Part shown: piece after piece, positions 1-9,115 of the stretch
Numbering within the stretch: position 1 is the stretch's first letter
How the letters are laid out: every line of letters starts with the position of its first letter
NCBI RefSeq assembly: GCF_000237085.1
Contig: NC_016627.1
Location: 4,638,001 to 4,702,000 of the forward strand
DNA: 64,000 nt
Source of the DNA: Acetivibrio clariflavus DSM 19732
GTDB taxonomy: Bacteria > Bacillota > Clostridia > Acetivibrionales > Acetivibrionaceae
Reading direction: 5' to 3'
Position numbers and translations under genes: made by a program
Notes under the pieces: generated by a model
Database searches by the model: none
Told to the model about the DNA's origin: nothing
The model's input: only the letters and a program-made list of their open reading frames with translations

Positions 1-1086
1 GGGGCTTTGTTCTTCTCCATTCCAGATTTCTATTCCGTCACCTATTGCAAGGTCAGTATTTATAGTTAACTTAACGGCAAAGGAAGACCGGTCGTAGGAA
101 ATCACCTTCCCCAAGTAAATACCCCAGTTTTTCGGTTTTTCATAGCTCATCATAGTACTTCCCGTCTTACCCTCAAGGTATCCTCTTGAAAATCCTCTTC
201 GATTGAATACCTGGGAAAGCTCCTTAATATCGCTGTCGTCGACAACATATTTCCCATTTGTACCACTTTCGTTTTTTATAACATGTTCATCGAGATACTT
301 CCTGTAAGTTCTTGTAACAACCGCAACATACTCAGGACCCTTCATCCTTCCTTCAATCTTTAAGGATTTAACACCTGCCTCCTTGATTTTGTCCAGTATT
401 TCAATACTGCATAAATCTTTAGGACTCATAAGATATAATCCTTTGTTTCTGCTTACCGCTTTATCCGATTCTTTTTCCACAAGTTCATAGGGAAGCCGGC
501 AAGGTTGTGCACATTTTCCTCTGTTACCGCTTCTTCCGCCAATTATACTGCTCATAAGGCATTGACCCGAATAAGATACACATAAGGCACCATGAATGAA
601 AATCTCTATCTCAGTAAATGTTTTGTCGGTTATATCTTTAATTTCTTCCAAGGAAAGCTCTCTGGCCAGCACAATCCTCTCAAACCCCATTCTGCTTAAG
701 ACTTCCACTCCGTCCAAATTGTATATTGTCATCTGTGTACTTGCATGAACAGGAACATCAGGGAAAAGCTGTTTTATAATCCTTGCAAAACCCAAGTCTT
801 GAACAATTACACCATCTATTCCTGCAAGATATGCTTCTTTAAAAAAACGCACACCCTCCAAAAGTTCATTGTCGGACATAAGGGTATTCATTGTAAGATA
901 CAATTTTACGCCTCTGACATGGGCATAACGAATAGCTTCTGTAATCCTTTCAATGTCGAAGTTTGAAGCAAACTGCCTTGCATTAAACAATTTTCCTCCA
1001 AGATAAACTGCATCTGCCCCGTTTTCCACTGCTGCCAAAAATGATTCCCAATCTCCTGCCGGTGCCAATAATTCTATTTTGTCCAT
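1..1086 (-). CDS. Peptidase U32 family protein, C-terminus beyond window
   Basis: The minus-strand reading frame opens at an ATG at 1086 and stays open for 362 codons to the window edge, so the gene continues to the left. The N-terminus MDKIELLAPAGDWESFLAAV and the stretch GADAVYLGGKLFNARQFASN are typical of the U32 family, as is the cysteine-rich segment IIGGRSGNRGKCAQPCRLPY near residue 185. U32 proteins include collagenase-like peptidases and enzymes of tRNA and 23S rRNA hydroxylation (TrhP, RlhA); which one this is cannot be decided here. A good ribosome binding site (caggag) lies 7 bases before the start. Confidence 0.85.
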   Translation of the reverse strand, partial: MDKIELLAPAGDWESFLAAVENGADAVYLGGKLFNARQFASNFDIERITEAIRYAHVRGVKLYLTMNTLMSDNELLEGVRFFKEAYLAGIDGVIVQDLGFARIIKQLFPDVPVHASTQMTIYNLDGVEVLSRMGFERIVLARELSLEEIKDITDKTFTEIEIFIHGALCVSYSGQCLMSSIIGGRSGNRGKCAQPCRLPYELVEKESDKAVSRNKGLYLMSPKDLCSIEILDKIKEAGVKSLKIEGRMKGPEYVAVVTRTYRKYLDEHVIKNESGTNGKYVVDDSDIKELSQVFNRRGFSRGYLEGKTGSTMMSYEKPKNWGIYLGKVISYDRSSFAVKLTINTDLAIGDGIEIWNGEEQSP

Positions 1087-1164
1087 ACTCACTAAATCTC
1101 CTGTTAAAACTTATATAACTATAATCACTGTAACATACCAATAAAAGAGTATACACCAAACTCT

Positions 1165-2076
1165 TTAGTTTTCAAGGCCTTTACCCTGTTTGTCCAAATT
1201 CCCATAATTGTCAAAAAGATTTAATATCGCCGGTGTAATATCAATTAACGATTTTATATTTATTGAATCAATTTTTTCCCTATTACCTAATATCACCGTG
1301 GGAACTTTATTAAATGTATGGGTTTTGACCGATAAATCCTCAATATTACCATGGTCACTTGTAATAATTATAAAGTCTTCCTCAAGATCCACAAGCTTTA
1401 TCAGTTCTCCCAAAAAGCTATCAATAAGTTCTATATTTCCAACTGCTTCTTCCATATCCATTTTATGTCCTATAACATCTGTCAAAAAATGCTCAAACAT
1501 GGTAAGATCATATTCCCTGCTCAGATTATAAAGCCTTCTTGCTGCATCAGACGGCGATATGGTGCTCTCTACATAGCCCTCCTCTGCAAGAATCTTACCG
1601 GTTATATCATGATATAATCCTTTTCCCAACTTATAATCTTCCAAAGTCCTGCAGCTCAAGCCGCTCTCTAACGTCATAACAGTAGTTACCGAAGGTTTAT
1701 ACTCTTTTTCTTTCGGGTCGAGAATTCTGCTGAGGTACTCAGGTCTGTATACATTTGCATTTGTGACCGTAAATCCCCTTTCCAGCAATTCCTTAAACAA
1801 GTTACTGTTTTTTATTATATTTCTTAAAGCTTCAGTAGGTTGCCCGTGTAAATGCCTCCCTAATACTTTGGATGCATTAACTCCTGTAAAAATTGAAGTC
1901 TGTCCGGTTGCACTTTGTGGAAGACCTGCCACTTCAAGACACGCATCGGTTGCTATAAGCCTTCCCCTTTTTATGATATAGTCCCACGTAGGAGTATTGG
2001 CCTTATAGATGGGATTTTTTCGTTCGTCTACCTCGCCTAAGCCAAATCCGTCTATAAATATAAATATCAGTTTCAT
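1165..2076 (-). CDS. Alkaline-phosphatase-fold metalloenzyme (phosphoglycerate-mutase-like)
   Basis: A 303-residue cytosolic protein with metal-binding motifs of the alkaline phosphatase / cofactor-independent phosphoglycerate mutase superfamily: FIDGFGLG at the N-terminus, SATGQTSIFTG around residue 57 (nucleophile Ser/Thr region), HFLTDVIGH near 197 and SDHGNIEDLSVKTHTFNKVP near 241. It is much shorter than true iPGM (about 510 residues) and lacks the inserted transferase domain, so glycolytic mutase activity is unlikely. The substrate is unknown. It is separated by 78 bases from the U32 gene and probably co-transcribed with it. Confidence 0.75.
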   Translation of the reverse strand: MKLIFIFIDGFGLGEVDERKNPIYKANTPTWDYIIKRGRLIATDACLEVAGLPQSATGQTSIFTGVNASKVLGRHLHGQPTEALRNIIKNSNLFKELLERGFTVTNANVYRPEYLSRILDPKEKEYKPSVTTVMTLESGLSCRTLEDYKLGKGLYHDITGKILAEEGYVESTISPSDAARRLYNLSREYDLTMFEHFLTDVIGHKMDMEEAVGNIELIDSFLGELIKLVDLEEDFIIITSDHGNIEDLSVKTHTFNKVPTVILGNREKIDSINIKSLIDITPAILNLFDNYGNLDKQGKGLEN

Positions 2077-2340
2077 AATTAATCACCAAGAGCGCAATAT
2101 TTATTATCTCATTATTATATTATTTATCATCATGGACTTTTTCTTTAAAAAATCTTACCTTGAAAAGTTTTTATATAGTATTCTAGAAATCCGTACTGTT
2201 TATAAATCAAAGTCCATTACGAAACTCTAAAGCTTTTTAGGAAGTGAACACTGTCTTAAATAATCATAATTCTGAAAGGTTAATGGTGAAGTTTTCTATA
2301 ATATCTTCCAGTAAAACAGTTACATATTAAGTTTTCCCAT

Positions 2341-2362
2341 AAAAAAAGCGCATAAAGGCGCT
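2341..2362 (-). terminator. Rho-independent terminator after zapA
   Basis: Read on the minus strand, the inverted repeat AGCGC / GCGCT with a 6-base loop is followed by a run of T. It lies 84 bases downstream of the zapA stop. The rest of 2077-2445 is AT-rich and shows no gene. Confidence 0.6.
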
Positions 2363-2445
2363 ATTCATTTCTTCTTTACTATTTATCAAAATATTTCCCT
2401 ACATTCAAATAGATTCAATTCACAATTATTTGATGCATTACTTGA

Positions 2446-2856
2446 TTATAGCCTGGTTCTTGTAAGCTTCTCCAAAGAATTCCTAACCTCATTGAGTTCT
2501 GCTTCTCTTTTAGCTAATTCAAGCTGTAGATTGGTATTTTTGTTACTTACAATGGCATTTTCGTTCAGCAGCCTGCGATTTTCTTCCTTTAATCTCTCAA
2601 TCTCTTCCTTTGCTTCTTTAAGTTCTTTACTCAAGTTTACTACATTTTCACATGCCTTAAAGTAATCATCTGCAACATTAATTGCTGAAAGAACAGAAGC
2701 CATAGAAGTACTGAGTTTGTTGTTAAGGCGCATTATTTCATTTATTTTTTTGTCCATATACAGCGCAATTTTCTGTATATATTCCTCAGACTCATCTCCT
2801 ACCAAAATGTAGTCTTTACCTGCTATTCTAACCTCCACCTTGTTTTTCTCCGCCAC
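2446..2856 (-). CDS. zapA: Cell division protein ZapA
   Basis: ZapA binds FtsZ and helps bundle protofilaments at the division ring. The protein starts MAEKNKVEVRIAGKDYILVG, the usual ZapA beginning, has the globular head over about 95 residues and then a long coiled coil rich in Glu/Lys (KELKEAKEEIERLKEENRRL onwards). I place the start at the GTG at 2856: the longer frame from a TTG at 2874 would use the ribosome binding site itself (aaggag) as codons 2 and 3. With the GTG start the protein has 136 residues. The tail is longer than in short ZapA proteins, a common clostridial form. Confidence 0.88.
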   Translation of the reverse strand: MAEKNKVEVRIAGKDYILVGDESEEYIQKIALYMDKKINEIMRLNNKLSTSMASVLSAINVADDYFKACENVVNLSKELKEAKEEIERLKEENRRLLNENAIVSNKNTNLQLELAKREAELNEVRNSLEKLTRTRL

Positions 2857-3101
2857 AAGTACCAGCTCCTTCAAAAATTAACTCCTAATCCATTAGGCAT
2901 AGACACATTTTCTTATATTATACTATATTTCGTCATAAAATCATATAATTTTAGCATAATAATTTACTTTTATGAAAGGTCATTCTTATCAAAAGGATGT
3001 ATATATTGCCTCCTCATTAATTTTATAAGCCTATATTAATTTATAATTTTTACTACCTAAAGTATTCCCTGTTTTATTGCATTGGTAAACCTAATTTTTA
3101 A

Positions 3102-3108
3102 TTATTAA
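3102..3108. repeat. Left copy of 7-bp target-site duplication (TTATTAA)
   Basis: TTATTAA lies directly outside the left inverted repeat and is repeated at 4645-4651 directly outside the right one. The region is AT-rich, so the exact split between duplication and inverted repeat could shift by one or two bases. Confidence 0.65.
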
Positions 3109-4644
3109 ATCAACTTTCGCACGTGAATAATGTGCACTGAACATTGAAAAATCAATAGATTTGGGCAATAAAAAAGTACAAGAACCCCCTTCTATGTGAT
3201 ATAATAGAAGTACCCAAACCCTATTAAATCGACAATTTGGAGGTTCTTGAACATGTCTATTGTATCACAGAAGGTTAAGGAAGAAAATAGATTTTCTTTG
3301 ACAGTTGATAACTTTTTCAAAATGTTTTCTGTAGGCTATCTGTTAAAAAAGTCAAACGCATATAAAGATAAAGGTATTCCTTGTCTTACGGTATTCAAAG
3401 TACTGTTTGAACTTGTTTTTACAGGCAAAAATCTGTTTATGAACTATAAAGCAGAAAGCTTTGATATACCATTTGCAAGGGATGTGGTCTACAGATTCTT
3501 AAATTCCATACATATCAACTGGCAAAGATTTTTATATTTGCTTTCTGCAAAGGTCATAAATCATCATATCGATAGATTAACGTCAGATGAACGGGTTGAT
3601 GCCTTTGTAATTGACGATTCCTTCTACAGTAGGACAAGAAGCAAGTCAGTTGAGCTTTTAAGTTGGGTCAAAGATCATGCTGACGGCAATAAGAATAAAA
3701 AAGGCTTTCGTATGCTTACACTTGGTTGGACAGACGGTAATTCATTTATTCCTGTGGCCTTCAACCTTTTAAGTTCAACAAATCCAAGGGTTTGCATTAA
3801 TCCAGCGAAAAATACTATAGATAAAAGAACCGTTGGTTTTAAACGCCGACAGAATGCCTTAGCCACTTCACCGGAATCTGCTCTGTCTATGCTGGAACAA
3901 GCAGTTGCTACCGGTATTAAAGCAAAATATGTTTTATTTGACAGTTGGTTCTCCTTTCCGGCTACTATTATCAAAATTTGTAAGATGAATCTTAATGTGA
4001 TAGCTATGGTAAAGGATACTCCCAAGATTTACTATAACTTCAATGGTGAAAAAAATCATTGAGAGAGATATACCGAACTGTCAGGAAACGTAGAGGAAGA
4101 TCAAAATACCTTGCTTCAGTTATGGTAGAATTACACGATAAAGAAGGAAACCACATTCCAGCAAAAATTGTCTTTGTCCGTGACCGAAGAAACAAGAGTA
4201 AATGGCTAGCTCTCATATCTACAGATACTAGTCTTCCCGAAACAGAGATAATCAGGATATACGGAAAACGCTGGGACATAGAGGTATTCTTCAAGATGTG
4301 TAAGTCATACCTTAAGCTGGCTAAGGAATTTCAAGGTCGTTCTTATGATATGATGGTTGCCCATACAACTATTGTTTTTTCAAGGTACATTATGTTAGCG
4401 GTTGAGAACCGCAATAATACTGATTTACGCACTATTGGTACTTTGTTCTACTATTGCTGCGATGAACTTGAGGACATTAAATTCCATGAGGCACTGCAGC
4501 TTATAATAGAGGCTTTAAAAACTACTTTACAGGAAAAACTGCTTTTGACAAAGGAAACAGTCAACGAGTTTCTCAACTACTTTGTCACTTGTTTGCCTGT
4601 TCATATCAAGGCAAAGCTATCAGTTGTTTCCTGCGAAAGTTGAT
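3109..4644 (+). mobile_element. Complete insertion sequence with DDE (IS4-type) transposase, 1536 bp
   Basis: The ends are 13-bp perfect inverted repeats, ATCAACTTTCGCA at 3109-3121 and TGCGAAAGTTGAT at 4632-4644. Both are flanked by the 7-bp direct repeat TTATTAA. The element contains one transposase reading frame interrupted by a frameshift, and the right inverted repeat includes the transposase stop codon. It sits between the zapA upstream region and the terminator of the GH48 cellulase gene, so it disrupts no visible gene. Family assignment to IS4-type DDE elements rests on general resemblance of the transposase and is not certain. Confidence 0.85.
3253..4643 (+). pseudogene. IS4-type DDE transposase, split by a frameshift
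   Basis: The first part starts at ATG 3253 after a ggagg site and ends at a TGA at 4060-4062; the second part continues in the -1 frame to 4643. The shift falls in a run of seven A (about 4049-4055). Slipping back by one base there joins the parts smoothly as NFNGEKKSLREIYRTVRKRRG, giving about 464 residues, a normal size for this family. First-part motifs include DAFVIDDSFYSR and KYVLFDSWFS, candidate catalytic aspartates; the second part holds a DIEVFFKMCKSYLKLAKEF segment with the expected Glu of a DDE core. The run of A could be a sequencing error, an inactivating mutation or a programmed slip site; intact copies of this element would decide. Confidence 0.8.
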
Positions 4645-4651
4645 TTATTAA
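4645..4651. repeat. Right copy of 7-bp target-site duplication (TTATTAA)
   Basis: This matches 3102-3108 exactly and abuts the right inverted repeat. It lies in the A/T tail of the terminator that serves the GH48 gene. Confidence 0.65.
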
Positions 4652-4692
4652 AAATAAAAGGCAGGAGTCTAAGCTTATGCCTAAACTCCTGC
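4651..4692 (-). terminator. Rho-independent terminator of the GH48 cellulase gene
   Basis: On the minus strand, arms GCAGGAGT / ACTCCTGC at 4685-4692 and 4661-4668 with further inner pairing form a strong hairpin, followed by a T-rich tract at 4651-4660. It begins 23 bases after the stop codon. The T tract now runs into the insertion-sequence target duplication. Confidence 0.85.
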
Positions 4693-4714
4693 TATAAAAA
4701 TTACCAATCAGCTA

Positions 4715-6901
4715 TTAAAAATCTTTGCTTATTCCGAGTAAGTACGATTTCATCTTAGCATAGTCGATTGAGTTGACATCGCCATTCTGGTCAACATCTG
4801 CTGCTTTAAGCGCATCTCCACTTAATTTGTTAATACCTAACAAATGTGCTTTTAACAATGCATAGTCAATTGAATTTATGTCACCGTCAAAGTTAATGTC
4901 ACCAAGTTTAATATCTCCAGTTTCTCCACCGCCACTTCCACCTTTTGGTGGTTTATAACCGAATATTTCAGCTATACCTAAAGCAACAGCATAGTCAACT
5001 TGGTGCCAGAATCTGTGGAGAGTATATTCAAACGGTATTCCTTGCTCAGCCTGTTTTTTGAGTCCTTCATACCAAGGATCGTCCTTGTATTTTGAACGAA
5101 TGTCTATGAACTTAACGCCTTGCTGGATAACGTCACCGTTAGGCATTTTTCCTGTCCAACCGGCAGGAATAAATACTTCCTGTGTGAATATACGGTTAAG
5201 TGATTCATTAGTCTCTTTTACACCTACTCCGTATTGGTCACGGCATGTATCCCATACTACTTGTAACATAGCCAATGCTTTATCAGCAGCTTTCTTTCCA
5301 AGTGTAGTATTTCCATTCCATCTCTGAGTAGCTTGATCGTAGAATAAGAAAGCGTTGGCGAGTGAGCCTGTAATACCTATATCATTACCGTAATTTACTA
5401 CTTTACAATGCAAGTTGTTATTTGAAGGCTTAGTTCCTCTCCATGTATCAGGCTGTCCTGACCATTCCAATGTAGCAGGTATCTTCCATGTACCAGCTTC
5501 TATATCAGCTTCACATACAGACTCTGCCCAAGCAACCCACTTGTCGCAGATTTCTTTAGCCAAGGAATCACCTGTTTCATAGTAAACTTCACACATACGC
5601 TGCATTGACCATGCCTGCATACCGAACCAGTTGTTACTTGGTGGGTCTGCATAAACAGGAGCATAAGTATAAGCCATATCATAGAAGGTTGAAGCACCAT
5701 TATATGATTTGTATTGTCCACCAACTGAGTTTGTAACACCACCAGCTATAGCACCCTCAGCAGATTGCAACCAAGCATAAAGTTCAACCTGTCTCTTGAA
5801 GCTTGAATTCCAGTCTTTTGCACCATTTGCAGACTTAGGTTTCAAATCAGGATCATTAGCCAAAGCATAAGCAGCCAATGGAGCTTGATAACCCCAGTGA
5901 ACATGGCTACAACCTATCTTCCATGACCAGTCACCTGCTATAGCACCACCCCATGCGTAGTACCAAGCCAAGAGATAGTGGCATGAATCGTATCCGCTTG
6001 CAGGAGTCTTTCCTTGTGCTCCAATTTTCATGAAGTACTTGTCAAACATTGAATATCTCAAATAGTCTCCGAGTTTTGCAGCTTTTGCATTGAGTGTACT
6101 TAAGTTCTGGCCTTGCTCTTTTGCCCATTTATTTGCCCAGTACTGAACCTGTATCAAACGTCCGTCTGCGTCTGAAGCAATAGTAAATGCCCATTTAGGT
6201 TGAGTTTCTCCTGCAGTAAACAGATCGGAGAATCCTTGTCTTCCACCGTATTTAAACTCTTCTATTGATGGATGCGGAACAGTTTCGAAAACTGATTCCT
6301 GCTCACCTCTCTGATATGTATTTATAAATGTACAATTAGTGCCAGTACCATATCCATACCAGTTGTCAACGTCTACCAACCAGTGCATACCATACATTGC
6401 ATAGGTATTGTATGCAGATACAAGTTCCTGGTGGATTGGGTCTTGCCCAACGGTAACATTTGATTGAATTTGTGCCGGATAATCATCTGGAAGTGGGAAC
6501 TCATCAGCATAACCGGCAGGAGAAGATGGGTTATATCTGTTCATACCCTTCTGGATTGACTCTGATGGAATGAAATATTTTTCAACTACATTCCAAGCTT
6601 CTGTCAAACCAGACCATTTTCCGTTAAGTTTTCCATTTACAGCTTCCAACCATGCATAATAACTTGCAGCTTCACTGGTTGATTCATGACCGTAATCAGG
6701 CGCTTCAACACACAGTGTCTCAACTGAGTGATAAGGTATACCTTCAGAGTCAAAGTATCCATTTGCCGGATCATGAATTTTGTTATACATGTAATTAAAT
6801 CTGTCTTTAAAAGTGTCAGAGTCAGCTTTTACCTTTGCTGCCGGCTGAATAGACGATGCCAATAAAGCAAAAGCCAATAAAAACATTGCAGTTTTTTTCA
6901 T
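4715..6901 (-). CDS. celS: Cellulosomal GH48 processive cellulase (CelS-like) with type I dockerin
   Basis: GH48 enzymes are the main processive exocellulases of clostridial cellulosomes, releasing cellobiose from reducing chain ends. The 728-residue protein has a signal peptide (MKKTAMFLLAFALLASSIQP, cleavage probably after VKA near residue 26) and a GH48 catalytic domain. Hallmarks are VEAPDYGHESTSEAASYYAW, with Glu77 at the position of the known catalytic acid, and DVDNWYGYGTGTNCTFINTY. A Gly-rich linker (GGSGGGETGD) precedes a C-terminal type I dockerin (about 662-728) with two calcium-binding repeats, each containing NSIDYA. There is no CBM, so targeting depends on the scaffoldin. The symbol is by function; identity to A. 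thermocellus CelS is only partial. The ribosome binding site is gggagg before ATG 6901. Regulation by the adjacent sigI-rsgI is likely. Confidence 0.95.
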   Translation of the reverse strand: MKKTAMFLLAFALLASSIQPAAKVKADSDTFKDRFNYMYNKIHDPANGYFDSEGIPYHSVETLCVEAPDYGHESTSEAASYYAWLEAVNGKLNGKWSGLTEAWNVVEKYFIPSESIQKGMNRYNPSSPAGYADEFPLPDDYPAQIQSNVTVGQDPIHQELVSAYNTYAMYGMHWLVDVDNWYGYGTGTNCTFINTYQRGEQESVFETVPHPSIEEFKYGGRQGFSDLFTAGETQPKWAFTIASDADGRLIQVQYWANKWAKEQGQNLSTLNAKAAKLGDYLRYSMFDKYFMKIGAQGKTPASGYDSCHYLLAWYYAWGGAIAGDWSWKIGCSHVHWGYQAPLAAYALANDPDLKPKSANGAKDWNSSFKRQVELYAWLQSAEGAIAGGVTNSVGGQYKSYNGASTFYDMAYTYAPVYADPPSNNWFGMQAWSMQRMCEVYYETGDSLAKEICDKWVAWAESVCEADIEAGTWKIPATLEWSGQPDTWRGTKPSNNNLHCKVVNYGNDIGITGSLANAFLFYDQATQRWNGNTTLGKKAADKALAMLQVVWDTCRDQYGVGVKETNESLNRIFTQEVFIPAGWTGKMPNGDVIQQGVKFIDIRSKYKDDPWYEGLKKQAEQGIPFEYTLHRFWHQVDYAVALGIAEIFGYKPPKGGSGGGETGDIKLGDINFDGDINSIDYALLKAHLLGINKLSGDALKAADVDQNGDVNSIDYAKMKSYLLGISKDF

Positions 6902-6951
6902 GTTTTTAATATCCTCCCTTCAGAAATTAAAAAACTAATAATTATTCCCAC

Positions 6952-6988
6952 TGCTTTTGCAAAAAAAGCATTTCACAAAAGCATTTCA
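6952..6988 (-). repeat. Hairpin and 12-bp tandem repeat in the celS leader
   Basis: TGCTTTT (6952-6958) can pair with AAAAGCA (6964-6970). The word AAAAGCATTTCA occurs twice in tandem, at 6964-6975 and 6977-6988, with one base between. The structure lies 50 to 90 bases before the celS start, within any of the proposed transcripts. A role in mRNA stability or protein binding is possible but not shown. Confidence 0.45.
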
Positions 6989-7090
6989 GGACAAGCGAAC
7001 TTAAAAAGGTCTTGCACTTTCCGACATACCTATCGAGTCAATCAAAGTTGAAATTTTTATTATCGTTTTAGGACGAAATTCACCTCCTGG

Positions 7091-7118
7091 AATATAATGA
7101 ACTTCTATAAAAAATCAA
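7091..7118 (-). promoter_or_regulatory. Possible sigma-A-type promoter of celS
   Basis: On the minus strand TTGATT (7118-7113) and TATATT (7096-7091) are separated by 16 bases, close to the vegetative consensus. This would start a leader of about 185 bases. The region is AT-rich, so chance resemblance is possible. Confidence 0.35.
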
Positions 7119-7292
7119 AACTATAAATAAAGTTAACCAATTAACTTAGCAAAGCACAAAACTATTCCTGTTATCGTTGATAAAGTAGGGTGTCACTTCA
7201 GATACAACAATGATTTGGTGAGATGCTTGTGAAATGAATTTCTAAAGATACACTACAAGTAAAATACAAATTTAAATACTACAATTTGTTCT

Positions 7293-7307
7293 AAGCGAAC
7301 CTCGCTT
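7293..7307. promoter_or_regulatory. Small palindrome AAGCGA-acc-TCGCTT upstream of celS
   Basis: A perfect 6-bp inverted repeat with a 3-base centre lies between the two proposed celS promoters. The half-word AAGCGAAC recurs at 6993-7000. It could be a repressor site or a small mRNA hairpin; nothing else identifies the partner. Confidence 0.3.
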
Positions 7308-7455
7308 GTTATCCAATCCCTAACAAAACAATCTATATTAATCTTTTAAATCTTACTGTGCCACCTCCAAAGGATATACCCTGTAAAAAGATACTCGGCG
7401 TTTATTCTTTTTGATTAAAAAATATTAATAACATTATCGTTATTCTCTATATCTA

Positions 7456-7484
7456 TTCGATGGTATTATAATTTTTTAGGGGGC
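7456..7484 (-). promoter_or_regulatory. Candidate SigI-type promoter of celS
   Basis: Read on the minus strand, GCCCCCTAAAAAA (from 7484) is followed after about 12 bases by CGAA (7459-7456). Sigma-I promoters of Bacillus and A. thermocellus have a C-rich/A-rich -35 region and a CGAA-type -10, as far as I recall. It lies between rsgI and celS and would give a leader of about 550 bases. The flanking word ATCGAATAGATA recurs before the dockerin esterase gene (33841-33852). The remainder of 6902-7672 is AT-rich and carries no gene. Confidence 0.5.
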
Positions 7485-7672
7485 ATTAAAGAAAATTTTT
7501 TATTAAATTTTTTCAGCTTTTTATTTTAAAAAATTCACCTTATTAGATAAATAAACCTTTTATTGCAAAACATCCTAATAATAAATAATACCCTACAATA
7601 TTATAATAGCATTTACTCCTGCCTTTTTCAAGAAATACTTTAACCATAATGTTCCTAATTATTTGTACAACT

Positions 7673-9115
7673 TTAATAAGGTTCAATTCCCCATACAAGT
7701 TTATCGGAAATATATACGGTCATCTTATCCCAATAGGAAAAAGTCGAATTTCCCTGCAAAAATGACCAATCATCTTCCTGATTGAATTCAGTCCAATCAT
7801 CTCTTGTAATTGCACCAAATACCCAAGCAGCATCTCCGGGAGGTATACTGCCCTTTTCAAAAGTCACTTCAAGGTATTTGTGGGAAGAATCGGATTGTCT
7901 AATGTTATAAACTTTTCCCTTGACATCATTCTTCTCATCTCCCAGGCTGTAAAAATAAACTGCAAAATTGATATTTTTATAGTCATCTTTAAAATAATAC
8001 CTTACTTTTACATTCCTTAAATCAATATACGAATTGCCTGTATTTTCAATAACAAAGTCCCAACGTATAGCTTTGCTGTAAAGGCTCTGTTGTTCATTGT
8101 AATGCTTTAGCTTAAGTATTTTATTCCCTTCAGAGGCGCTTCGATGATCTGAATCCTTGGTCGGTTGAGCTGAAGAATCAGACACTGCTCCACTGTTTTG
8201 GCTGTTCCTCGGCAGCTCAACCAATGTAGATATCGGAGTCGGTGTAACAATATTCTTCGGTGTTTGTTCGGAATCGGCCGTTTCTTCCGGAATCAATGCA
8301 TTGGCAGGATTGCTCTCAGATCCTTTAGTGCCTTGAGCCGAACTTTCAATTTCTTTTTCCTCAATAATTTTCATCAAATCGGATATCTTCATTGAATTTA
8401 TTTTATCAATTGATATATTTTCCCCCAATTTGTTCAATTTTAGATACAAATCATATTTGCCCATTGAAATATCATACCTAAGGGCCGCCTCCCTCACCTC
8501 AGAAGCTATCCTTAATGTTTTTCCGTCAATATTACTGTCAAGCCCCTCTATTTCTCTTTCTATTTCATTAAGCAGTTTATCTATATCTGAAAAGCTGGAA
8601 TTACCGTTCGTACCAGCCTTTTTATTTTCGTCCATTAAAGAAGCAGAAATTAATATATCAGTCTTTTCTTTTGCATCTATATAGCCACGCTTTTTTGACT
8701 CTTTAACAATTTCCACTACCACAACCTCAATAGGCTTATGTTTTACATTGATATCACCAATCAATTTAGCTGCATCGTCATTTAAAGCAATCGCTTTTAT
8801 TACTTTGTAATTCTCATCAATACCGAATTCCATGCTTGGATTTATATCAACAGCTACGTAGCCATATATGTCAATGTTGACCGGCATTATTCTTAAAAAT
8901 GCCAGTATTAAGACACATACTGCCGCAAGTCCTACACCTATAGAGGCAAACTTGTAATATTTTTTTCCAAGCCGGCAGATATCTTCATCATCAAAGGCAA
9001 TCTGCTGACCTAAAAAAATATCTTCACGTCTTCGTATCATAACAAAATTTCCGTCTCGAGTTAAAACAACAGCCTTGTCATTTTTTATGTCATATACAAT
9101 TCCGTAATTATTCAC
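7673..9115 (-). CDS. rsgI: RsgI-type anti-sigma factor with CBM3 sensor domain
   Basis: RsgI proteins hold SigI inactive at the membrane and respond to polysaccharides outside the cell. The start is GTG 9115, 8 bases after a gggagg site and overlapping the sigI stop by 8 bases, which indicates translational coupling; a longer TTG frame (9139) lacks a site. The 480-residue protein has an N-terminal cytosolic RsgI domain (about 1-50), one transmembrane helix (about 55-78), and the segment YGYVAVDINPSMEFGIDENY with the Asn-Pro bond (N92-P93) known as the self-cleavage site of this family. A mainly helical region and a Ser/Thr/Pro-rich linker follow. A C-terminal CBM3 (about 331-480; WDFVIENTG, WSFLQGNSTFSYWDKMTVYI) suggests crystalline cellulose as the ligand. 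Confidence 0.93.
   Translation of the reverse strand: MNNYGIVYDIKNDKAVVLTRDGNFVMIRRREDIFLGQQIAFDDEDICRLGKKYYKFASIGVGLAAVCVLILAFLRIMPVNIDIYGYVAVDINPSMEFGIDENYKVIKAIALNDDAAKLIGDINVKHKPIEVVVVEIVKESKKRGYIDAKEKTDILISASLMDENKKAGTNGNSSFSDIDKLLNEIEREIEGLDSNIDGKTLRIASEVREAALRYDISMGKYDLYLKLNKLGENISIDKINSMKISDLMKIIEEKEIESSAQGTKGSESNPANALIPEETADSEQTPKNIVTPTPISTLVELPRNSQNSGAVSDSSAQPTKDSDHRSASEGNKILKLKHYNEQQSLYSKAIRWDFVIENTGNSYIDLRNVKVRYYFKDDYKNINFAVYFYSLGDEKNDVKGKVYNIRQSDSSHKYLEVTFEKGSIPPGDAAWVFGAITRDDWTEFNQEDDWSFLQGNSTFSYWDKMTVYISDKLVWGIEPY

Noticed and set aside
7081-7090. Perfect ribosome-binding-like CCAGGAGGTGA in the celS leader as evidence of a leader peptide
   Set aside because: Any frame from a suitably spaced start stops after a few codons; no convincing peptide.
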